In this document: positions 22,962 through 29,565 of the stretch, piece by piece
How the letters are laid out: each line of letters opens with the position of its first letter
Position numbering within the stretch: the stretch's first letter is position 1
Assembly (NCBI GenBank): GCA_030650415.1
Contig: JAUSEG010000040.1
Location: 1 to 34,126, forward strand
Source: a bacterium
Lineage (GTDB): Bacteria > Patescibacteriota > Patescibacteriia > Patescibacteriales > GWC2-42-12
DNA: 34,126 nt
Reading direction: 5' to 3'
Made by a program: the position numbers and the translations under genes
Notes under the pieces: model-generated
The model's database searches: none
Told to the model about the DNA's origin: nothing
Seen by the model: the letters and a program-made list of their open reading frames with translations, nothing else

Positions 22962-24299
22962 TCAGTATGGCGATATCATCGCCCGAAAGAAACTGCCCCT
23001 GGCAACTTCTTCCCACTCCCAAGGCGCGATGACTGGAACCGAGATCCTGTTAGTCACTCCTGCCGGCAAGACTGCGGTAAAGATCGTCTTCCAGGGACCC
23101 ATTGGTGTGGGAGCGCGTTCAAGTGTCTGCCAAAAGAACGGACCGGACCAATATGCCGTGTTCGTCGCATAGGGTATCCCCCAATGGACGACAACCGGCC
23201 GAGCCTCGTCGGCAATTGGTTGACCGTTTATCGTTGCCGCGGAGGTGTATCCGTTCGTGAAACTTAACCCCCTATCGGCAAGCGCGGTCTCCCACTCGGT
23301 TCTGGGAACCATTTTCAGATTCTCGATTCCTAGAAGCACAGGATCGCAGCAAACGGGGTCTCCCCACTCATTTGTGCCTGGTCTGATAACGGTTGTAACC
23401 TCAAACGACTGTTCGAGGTTTGGTGGCGCGACACTCGCCGCCGATAAACCGACACTAGGGGGCCCCGCAGGACAGGTTCCTAAATAACTGTATGCCTCCC
23501 ATAACGGATCGACAGAGGCATACCCGCTCAAGTTTCCTTGTCCGGGAGGCGGTGCCGGCGGAGGCGGAGGGGCCCCGAAATGATCCTGACAGAACCGGAT
23601 CAGTCGGTAGACTATGATACCGGCTACAATTATTATCAGGATCACTACAATCCAGACCGCATCCGCCGGGCGAATCCCGTCCTGGTGCTGGTGCGCCGGA
23701 TGGAGGTAGCCAGCCTCCACCAGGTAGTTCTCCGCGTACTTCCGGAGGGCGACCTCGTCGTCGGGATTGATCCACCCCTTGTCACTGGGCTTAAGCCCTT
23801 TGTTCACCACCACCTCGACGGTGTTAGTTTGGGCGATGCCGTTAGCGCTCCCGCTACCCGATGACACTTTGACAGCCACACTGGCCGTCTTCACTGTCTG
23901 ACCCTGCACCGGAAGCGATACAATCGCCGCTACGAGGAGGAGCGACACTGTTATCTTCAAAGCCGCAACCAAGGCCTTTCGTCCGCCCGGCCAGAACACG
24001 ACTGCCAGAACTGCCAACGGCGCCAGCAACGGAACGATACTTCGGAGCTCCCCACGCCCCAAGGCCGCAATACCGACTCCACATGCGATCCCTGCACCAA
24101 CGATCGCAATTGCGAAGACGACAAACGCCGCCGCTACCTTCGCTTGGTTGAGTGCCCATCGCCCGACAAGGGCGACGATGACGAAAATCACGCCCCCGAC
24201 ATCAACGGGGTTTGTTGTATAGGAGGCCCAAATGCCGCAGCCGATTATGGCTGCGATGATCGAGGCTTCTTTCTCAAGAAGCCTTTTTAAGGTCGTCAT
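22962..24299 (-). CDS. Multi-TM protein with verrucomicrobial-type C-terminus, function unknown
   Basis: A 445-residue protein. Four hydrophobic helices lie in the first 150 residues. A polar region (VKTASVAVKVSSGSGSANGIAQTNTVEVV) follows, then a fifth helix (VWIVVILIIIVAGIIVYRLI) and a Pro-rich linker (APPPPPAPPPGQG). The last 180 residues are beta-like and end with SGPFFWQTLERAPTPMGPWK ... SFFRAMIS. That closing pattern (W-x-x-L-E-x-A ... G-P-W ... FFR) is like the C-terminal repeat I associate with exported Verrucomicrobia proteins. I start at 24299 because GAAAGGA lies seven bases upstream; the longer frame adds 14 charged residues. Codon use is strongly GC-biased against flanking genes, so transfer is likely. 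Confidence 0.7.
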   Translation of the reverse strand: MTTLKRLLEKEASIIAAIIGCGIWASYTTNPVDVGGVIFVIVALVGRWALNQAKVAAAFVVFAIAIVGAGIACGVGIAALGRGELRSIVPLLAPLAVLAVVFWPGGRKALVAALKITVSLLLVAAIVSLPVQGQTVKTASVAVKVSSGSGSANGIAQTNTVEVVVNKGLKPSDKGWINPDDEVALRKYAENYLVEAGYLHPAHQHQDGIRPADAVWIVVILIIIVAGIIVYRLIRFCQDHFGAPPPPPAPPPGQGNLSGYASVDPLWEAYSYLGTCPAGPPSVGLSAASVAPPNLEQSFEVTTVIRPGTNEWGDPVCCDPVLLGIENLKMVPRTEWETALADRGLSFTNGYTSAATINGQPIADEARPVVVHWGIPYATNTAYWSGPFFWQTLERAPTPMGPWKTIFTAVLPAGVTNRISVPVIAPWEWEEVARGSFFRAMISPY

Positions 24300-24440
24300 A
24301 CAGTCCTTTCTTTTTGTTTTTAATTTGCTTTCTGTTTGCAATGCCTGCTATCTACCGAGTAGACAGACTTATGGCAACTTACAGAAAAACCTTACATCTT
24401 TAGAGTAAACTTGTCAAGGATGACCATAATGTGGTGTAAT

Positions 24441-24468
24441 AAAAAACTCCCTTCGTTTTGAAGGGTGT
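24441..24468 (-). terminator. Terminator of the zincin-like gene
   Basis: On the minus strand cccttc and gaaggg arms with a five-base loop are followed by agtttttt. It begins 12 bases after the stop codon. Confidence 0.8.
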
Positions 24469-24479
24469 TCTTGGTGGTG

Positions 24480-25853
24480 TTATTTTATAGCTTCAATCGT
24501 TTTAACTAATCCGATCTTCTTTATAGACGCGTCAACGCGGTTTAGAAAGCCTTTTCCCCACGACTGTTCCAGCTGTTGGCTTAGCGTTTTCCAGGCGGGC
24601 AACCGTTTTTCTGGCGGTAAAGTTGGATCAAGATTTTCAAAATAGGCAGCCGTAAAAAATTTCTCATCAATCGGCGCTTTCCCCTTTGTCATGATAAGCT
24701 CTAAAAGCTCTCTTTCTTTTTCATACGATAAATAAGATCTTTCGGGAGTTTTTTCCGGTGGCGGCACATATTTATCTTCTAGGCGCGTAGTGATTGCTTC
24801 ATTTAACCAGCGAAATCTTTGCAATTTTTGATGTTCTTCTCTACTTATATTAAAATGAAGTCCGATGCGTTCATGGCGAATTTCTCCCAACTCGTCATCT
24901 TCCTCATTTACCTCCTTTGTTATGAGACGGCCAGAAAGAGCATGAAACATCTCATGAAAAAAAGTATATTCCAACTGTTTTTTTCGCGCTGGATGGGCAA
25001 TAAAAGAATCAACACTTACCACATCAGTCTCCGGATTGAATCTACCCCTGTTTTTTTCAAGCGCTGAATGCAAAGCGTCTTTTAAGGTCACATGAGTTTG
25101 CCCCAGGCGTTTTTTAACAAGATCCTTTGACAAGGGCAATTCATCTCGATCAATAGCTGCTTCAATGGTATTTTGAAATTGTTCCAAAAGCGCTGGTAAT
25201 TTTTGCTCTCGAAATTCCCTTAAATATTCCTTAAAGTTGGCTTCGTGATTATTAAGTATTTTAAGCCATAACTCATCGGAAATTTTTTTGGCGCCTACCA
25301 AAGCTATTAAAGAATCGACCGATGGATCTGAACCAAAAGTACGATTAGCCCATCTTGATATAGGATCTTGTTCGTCTTTTAGTTTTCTATGTCTGCGAAT
25401 GGTGCTTTTACTAATCGACTGTTTTTCCTGCCGCAGAGCGGTTATAATCTCCGGATTTTGGGTAGCCTCATAGAGGAAATTGTTAGTTGAAACTGTATAA
25501 TTTTTATCCAGCATTAATTTTCTGAACAGTTCAATATTTTTAAGAACGACTTCATGGATGCCGGCGCTAGCTTCATCTGGAGTGATGTGTAGTCTTTCAT
25601 ATACATCACGTATTGATTCCTGAATGACGGGACTATGACTAAATTTTTGCAATCTTTCTTCTACTGGTATGGCTTTCTCTCTTATATGCTTAATCATATC
25701 AAAAACGAAATTGCCGAAACAATCAAGATTTTTTTTATCGTCATGATAGTATTCATTAGAGTACCGATTCTCTTGGTAGGTGGGCGATGATTCCGCTATT
25801 TTTTCTACCCGAGGCGGCTCAATTTTTGGTTGTGGTTGAGGTGGCTTTTCCAT
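24480..25853 (-). CDS. Predicted zincin metallopeptidase-like protein
   Basis: A 457-residue soluble protein. FFHEMFHALSG supplies the zinc-binding HExxH (H300, E301, H304), and RFRWLNEAITTRLE about 48 residues later supplies a likely third ligand (E352), a gluzincin-like arrangement. Residues 1-290 are helical and charged, with a Pro-rich start (KPPQPQPKIEPPRVE) and no recognised domain. The C-terminal 100 residues are helical. There is no signal peptide, so it would act in the cytosol on an unknown substrate. It stands between its own terminator and tRNA-Val. Similar uncharacterised HExxH proteins occur in Patescibacteria, but I cannot name a family. Confidence 0.72.
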   Translation of the reverse strand: MEKPPQPQPKIEPPRVEKIAESSPTYQENRYSNEYYHDDKKNLDCFGNFVFDMIKHIREKAIPVEERLQKFSHSPVIQESIRDVYERLHITPDEASAGIHEVVLKNIELFRKLMLDKNYTVSTNNFLYEATQNPEIITALRQEKQSISKSTIRRHRKLKDEQDPISRWANRTFGSDPSVDSLIALVGAKKISDELWLKILNNHEANFKEYLREFREQKLPALLEQFQNTIEAAIDRDELPLSKDLVKKRLGQTHVTLKDALHSALEKNRGRFNPETDVVSVDSFIAHPARKKQLEYTFFHEMFHALSGRLITKEVNEEDDELGEIRHERIGLHFNISREEHQKLQRFRWLNEAITTRLEDKYVPPPEKTPERSYLSYEKERELLELIMTKGKAPIDEKFFTAAYFENLDPTLPPEKRLPAWKTLSQQLEQSWGKGFLNRVDASIKKIGLVKTIEAIK

Positions 25854-25860
25854 TTTTTTG

Positions 25861-25932
25861 TGGGCTCAGTAGGAATCGAACCTACCGCCTCGTCGATGTC
25901 AACGACGCGTTCTACCAATGAACTATGAGCCC
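25861..25932 (-). tRNA. tRNA-Val (GAC)
   Basis: Cloverleaf on the minus strand: acceptor GGGCTCA/TGAGCCC, D arm GTTC/GAAC, anticodon stem CGTCG/CGACG with loop TTGACAT (anticodon GAC), T arm GTAGG-TTCGATT-CCTAC. No CCA is encoded, so it must be added by a CCA-adding enzyme. The first ten bases overlap the end of the upstream HTH/LAGLIDADG-like gene. Confidence 0.95.
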
Positions 25933-26621
25933 AAGTTTTTATCAATTATTTTTTCGCAAAATAGATTCGCTATATATACTAATTTTCTTTGGATCGCTAC
26001 ATTACCGCATCTTAGATGGCAAACCCCTTTATAATTCTGGTATGTTTTTGATCCAAGCGTTCTTTTGTCCAAATGTACTTGCTTAAAGCGATCTATCGGT
26101 ATTTTTAAAGCCTGCGACCAGAATTTTTTCATTTCATCAGGATTTTGATCGGCTCTTAAACTTAATTCACAGCCGATTTTTTCAACTTTAATATTATAAA
26201 CACTTTTTAATAATGACAAAAAGAATTTTAAGATTAAAGGATTTGAGCTACCAAGCGCGGTTTCCGGATTATTTTTTGCACCTTCGCCAAGATAGAGAAA
26301 CGCTAACGCCAATTCCAAAATGTTTTTATCATTTAAATCGATGTTTTTTAAAGTTCTCTTGGCTGAATTTTCCGCATCTTTGATTCTTCCAGCCTTCTGC
26401 GCGTTATGCCAGATAACCGCTTGTTGTCTGGCTTTTATTAAGCCATTTTTCCAATTGCGCAGTAATTCTTCTTTTTGTTTTCTGGTGAGTTTTATATTTT
26501 TAAGCCAGCCGCTTAAAGTGGAGCGGGGGATGCCTAAATCGCGCTCAATTTTTCCGATGGAAAAACCTTGCTGGCGTAATTTTATTGCGTTTTCTTTTGA
26601 TTCGTACCACCTTGATTTCAT
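25923..26621 (-). CDS. HTH protein with LAGLIDADG-like domain
   Basis: A 232-residue protein. The N-terminal 60 residues form a Hin/homeodomain-like HTH (AIKLRQQGFSIGKIERDLGIPRSTLSGWLKNIKLT). Residues about 105-225 contain ALAFLYLGEGAK, an LAGLIDADG-type helix, followed by S-N-P-L-I-x-x-F and the beta/alpha pattern of a single homing-endonuclease-like repeat (VEKIGCELSLRADQNPDEMKKFW). The acidic residue of the helix is E (LGEGA), as in many degenerate or regulatory relatives such as WhiA-type domains. It may be a nuclease, a remnant, or a DNA-binding regulator. Its stop codon TAG lies inside the first bases of tRNA-Val, and a 20-base copy of the tRNA-Ile 3' end lies 55 bases upstream of its start, which suggests a mobile past. 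Confidence 0.7.
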   Translation of the reverse strand: MKSRWYESKENAIKLRQQGFSIGKIERDLGIPRSTLSGWLKNIKLTRKQKEELLRNWKNGLIKARQQAVIWHNAQKAGRIKDAENSAKRTLKNIDLNDKNILELALAFLYLGEGAKNNPETALGSSNPLILKFFLSLLKSVYNIKVEKIGCELSLRADQNPDEMKKFWSQALKIPIDRFKQVHLDKRTLGSKTYQNYKGVCHLRCGNVAIQRKLVYIANLFCEKIIDKNLGS

Positions 26622-26676
26622 GTATACAACATATCATCTTTGATACGAATAAGCAAGCCGTAATATGGCTTTCCGA

Positions 26677-26696
26677 TGGGCATGGATGGACTCGAA
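26677..26696 (-). repeat. Duplicated 3' fragment of tRNA-Ile
   Basis: Twenty bases identical to 26824-26843 of the intact tRNA-Ile gene (T loop to discriminator base), in the same orientation and 147 bases away. It looks like an attachment-site scar or a partial tandem duplication. Confidence 0.8.
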
Positions 26697-26823
26697 GCTC
26701 CTCGGTGACTCCTCTGTGCCGACCTCGGCGCAAAAAAGGGAAACGGGAGCGTGCTAAAATATTAAGCGATATCGGACAAATCATCAGTAGCTGAAAAGAA
26801 AAACGGGGCGACCCGGCTATGGG

Positions 26824-26897
26824 TGGGCATGGATGGACTCGAACCATCTACCTTGGCTTTATAAGAGCCACGCTCTAACCAGCTGAGCTACATGCCC
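26824..26897 (-). tRNA. tRNA-Ile (UAU)
   Basis: Cloverleaf on the minus strand: acceptor GGGCATG/CATGCCC, D arm GCTC/GAGC, anticodon stem TGGCT/AGCCA with loop CTTATAA (anticodon TAT), T arm GATGG-TTCGAGT-CCATC. It would read AUA directly. Most bacteria use a CAU tRNA modified to lysidine by TilS for this codon. No CCA is encoded. Confidence 0.92.
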
Positions 26898-26975
26898 TAG
26901 TTAAGATGGCCATAAAACAAAAAAGGCGTTAACCCTTTTTATCAATTTAACACTAGCCGGGAAATTTTTCAAGCC

Positions 26976-28157
26976 TTAGAGGGATAATTTGCTCATTTTA
27001 TCTCCAATCGCCGTGATGATAATTTTTTCCGCTTCAATAATCGGCGCTTTAATAGTCGCTTTGGCCAGGTTCTTCGCGCCCGAGGGATTAAATTCTTTTA
27101 TAAGCGCCAGGGCGTTTATATTTTTTATGGTGTAGAGTAAGAGGTTGGTAGTTTTAATCGATGTCTCGGCTTTGCTCGGCACAGGCGCCTCGGCCGGAGC
27201 GGCGTTTTCATAAATTATGGCGATAACCTTGGCTTGCGGAATGCTGACAATTAATTCGTCAACCACATCGGTTAAATCTTTTTCCGTTGAATTGGTTTTT
27301 AAAAAATCCGCGGCCGATAGAGTTGACCAAATTAATTTATTTTCTAAGACGCCGGCTAGGCGGGATAAAACCCTGCCCCAGAGCTTTAGGATGTTTAAAT
27401 TTTTTGAACGATAAAGATGATTGACGATTTCTTCCCGGCGCGCGCCCAAGGACATTAATTGCGAAGCGGCTAAAAGAGCGTTAGGCGTGACGTTGTTAGT
27501 CTTAAAGCTCTTGGTTTCCGCGATCATGCCGGCGAGCAAGCAGGTAGCAATATCTTCATCAATTAAGTCGCGCGAATAGCTTTCGATCAGCGAAAAAATA
27601 ATTTCCGATGCCGACACCGCGGTTAATTCAATAAAATTAATTTGGCCGAATTCTTCGTTGGCTGAACTATGATCAAAATTTATAATCGGCGTTTGATAAA
27701 AAAATTCCGTATTATTATCATAAACCTTGCCCAAAGATTCAAGATCCGGAGCGGCAATCGTCATAATTAAATCATATTTAAAATCGCTGGTATCGGTAGT
27801 AATATCATCCTCGGTGAACCAGCCGTCTTTTGGCGAAATGATAAAATTCAGTTTTTTATCTTTTTTTTGATATTTAATTTGGCTGACTTTGGTATTGGTG
27901 ATATCCAAAGATATTACAAACTTGCGCAGATTCTCTAACTCATTTTTTATCTCGCCATAACCGGGAAGAAATGAATAGAGTTTGCCCGAGTCCAGTTTTT
28001 CCGCGGCGATTTCCACGTTTTTATTAAGTTTTTTTAAAAATAAAAATAGCGCCAAGCTGGAGGCCACCGCATCGCCGCTCCAGGCCGATTTAAAGGTGAT
28101 TAGAATATTCTCGGCCTTTTTTATTTGTTCAAAGATTTGCTGTTCTTGAGTTAACAT
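26976..28157 (-). CDS. DHH-family phosphoesterase-like protein with degenerate active site
   Basis: A 393-residue protein with the layout of NrnA-type DHH phosphoesterases (oligoribonuclease/pAp phosphatase): N-terminal DHH domain (about 1-215), middle helical region, and a C-terminal DHHA1-like part. The metal motifs are eroded. The usual H-x3-D-x-D at the first strand reads KSAWSGDAVAS, so the His and the first Asp are gone. The DHH motif reads DHS in NFDHSSANEEFG, and the strand that normally supplies an Asp reads MTIAAPD. It is therefore probably not an NrnA nuclease and may be a structural or binding relative. The C-terminal GG-H motif of DHHA1 is also not evident. Confidence 0.75.
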   Translation of the reverse strand: MLTQEQQIFEQIKKAENILITFKSAWSGDAVASSLALFLFLKKLNKNVEIAAEKLDSGKLYSFLPGYGEIKNELENLRKFVISLDITNTKVSQIKYQKKDKKLNFIISPKDGWFTEDDITTDTSDFKYDLIMTIAAPDLESLGKVYDNNTEFFYQTPIINFDHSSANEEFGQINFIELTAVSASEIIFSLIESYSRDLIDEDIATCLLAGMIAETKSFKTNNVTPNALLAASQLMSLGARREEIVNHLYRSKNLNILKLWGRVLSRLAGVLENKLIWSTLSAADFLKTNSTEKDLTDVVDELIVSIPQAKVIAIIYENAAPAEAPVPSKAETSIKTTNLLLYTIKNINALALIKEFNPSGAKNLAKATIKAPIIEAEKIIITAIGDKMSKLSL

Positions 28158-28238
28158 GATTGGTAATTTTCTTTAGTCGCATGAGGGGCTGTAAGTTAAT
28201 GAATAAATATATATTAAATATTCGTCGGTGTCAAGCGG

Positions 28239-28267
28239 TTGCCAAAATCAGGTGTTTGTGCTAGGAT
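28239..28267 (+). promoter_or_regulatory. Promoter of dapA
   Basis: TTGCCA at 28239-28244, a 17-base spacer ending in TTGTGC, and TAGGAT at 28262-28267 (extended -10 TG). The leader would be about 57 bases. Confidence 0.55.
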
Positions 28268-28330
28268 ACTGTCGATTTGACGCACTGTCAAAGTCAGCAA
28301 CAAAAACAACGAATCGAAAGAAGTTGAACT

Positions 28331-29245
28331 ATGAAAAGAAAGAACCTGCAGTTGGCCGGAGTTTATACGGCAATTGTTACGCCGTTCAGAGACGGTCGGA
28401 TTGATGAGCCCGCATTTAAACAACTGATCAAGTGGCAGGTCGCGGCGGGCGTGGATGGCATCGTTCCCGTCGGCACGACCGGCGAATCGCCTACGCTGGA
28501 CTTTGATGAGCACCTTCGCGTGATTGCGCTGGCGGTAAAATTTGCCGCCGGCAAGATTAAAGTCATGGCCGGTACCGGAGGCAACGCCACGACGGAAGCG
28601 ATCGATCTGACGCAGGCAGCCGAGAAACTCGGCGTTGACGCTTCGTTACAAGTTGCGCCCTATTACAACAAGCCGATGCCGGAAGGGTTGTTCCGGCATT
28701 TCAGCCAAATCGCCAGTAACACCAACCTGCCTATTATGCTCTACAGCATTCCCGGCCGCTGCGGCGTCGAAATTGGCGTGGACACGGTGAAACGCCTCGT
28801 CGCCGGCCATTCCAACATCATCGGTATTAAGGAAGCGGGCGGAAATGTTGATCGTGTTTCGCAACTTTACGCCGCTCTTGGGCGCGAGTTCACGATCCTC
28901 TGCGGCGACGATTCACTCACGTTGCCGTTTATGGCGGTTGGCGCGCGCGGCGTCGTCAGTGTCGCTTCAAACGTCATTCCGCGCGAAGTCGTTCACATGG
29001 TTCACGCCTGTATGATGGGTTCGAATGGCCTGGAGTATTCTTCAATTGCGTTGGACCTGCACTACAGGTTCTACCCGCTGTTCAAAGATTTGTTCATTGA
29101 AACTAATCCAGCCCCGGTGAAAGCCGCCTTGGCCATGATGGGCATAATTCAGGATGAATTACGCCTGCCACTCGTGCCGATTAGCTCGGCGAGCCGGAAG
29201 AAACTGGAGAAGACGATGAGGGAGTGCGGAGCGCTTATGCAATAG
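28331..29245 (+). CDS. dapA: 4-hydroxy-tetrahydrodipicolinate synthase (DapA) family
   Basis: A 304-residue TIM-barrel aldolase. It shows GTTGES with T49/T50, Y138 in LYSIPGRCGVEI, and the Schiff-base K167 in GIKEAGG; an Arg follows the Tyr segment (PGRCG), as in true DapA. DapA condenses pyruvate with aspartate semialdehyde in the lysine/diaminopimelate pathway. No other dap gene is in the window, so a related aldolase role (for example on keto-sugar acids) remains possible. It is a single gene with its own promoter and terminator, and its GC-rich codons differ from valS next door, which suggests acquisition. Confidence 0.9.
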   Translation: MKRKNLQLAGVYTAIVTPFRDGRIDEPAFKQLIKWQVAAGVDGIVPVGTTGESPTLDFDEHLRVIALAVKFAAGKIKVMAGTGGNATTEAIDLTQAAEKLGVDASLQVAPYYNKPMPEGLFRHFSQIASNTNLPIMLYSIPGRCGVEIGVDTVKRLVAGHSNIIGIKEAGGNVDRVSQLYAALGREFTILCGDDSLTLPFMAVGARGVVSVASNVIPREVVHMVHACMMGSNGLEYSSIALDLHYRFYPLFKDLFIETNPAPVKAALAMMGIIQDELRLPLVPISSASRKKLEKTMRECGALMQ

Positions 29246-29279
29246 TTTGAGGCTTTTCGCCTAAATCGATCTTTCCCCG

Positions 29280-29309
29280 CCTCGGCTGGCAGCAGTCGAG
29301 GTTTTTTTT
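29280..29309 (+). terminator. Terminator of dapA
   Basis: cctcg and cgagg arms around a 12-base loop are followed by eight T, 35 bases after the stop. Confidence 0.8.
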
Positions 29310-29353
29310 GCAAAATAGGGTAAATTCTGTTAAGGTTAAAGTAGAAAATGAAT

Positions 29354-29525
29354 TGTCATTCCGGCTTCCGCCCAGCAAATGCTGGGCGGAAAGCCTGCCA
29401 TTAGGCAGGCGAAGCCGGAATCCAGGAGTGACAGAAGGAGCGTGTTTGCTGCTCGCCCCTGGATTGCTCCTCGGTGCTGACCTCGGCGCTGAAAAAGAAA
29501 ACGGGGTGCCTGCGCGGGAATGACA
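29354..29525. repeat. Composite palindromic repeat upstream of valS
   Basis: Starts tgtcattccgg and ends cgggaatgaca. The left part contains two nested stems (ccgcccagc/gctgggcgg and gcctgcc/ggcaggc) inside an outer ggctt/aagcc stem. The right part carries a ctcggtgctgacctcggcgc segment similar to 26699-26735. A related copy lies downstream of valS at 32438-32500. Confidence 0.75.
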
Positions 29526-29565
29526 AAAAAGAGATTAATAACCCTGGTTATAAAATATTTGAGTT

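Noticed and set aside
29354-29525. Insertion sequence upstream of valS
   Set aside because: There is no transposase, only nested palindromes; treated as a composite repeat.
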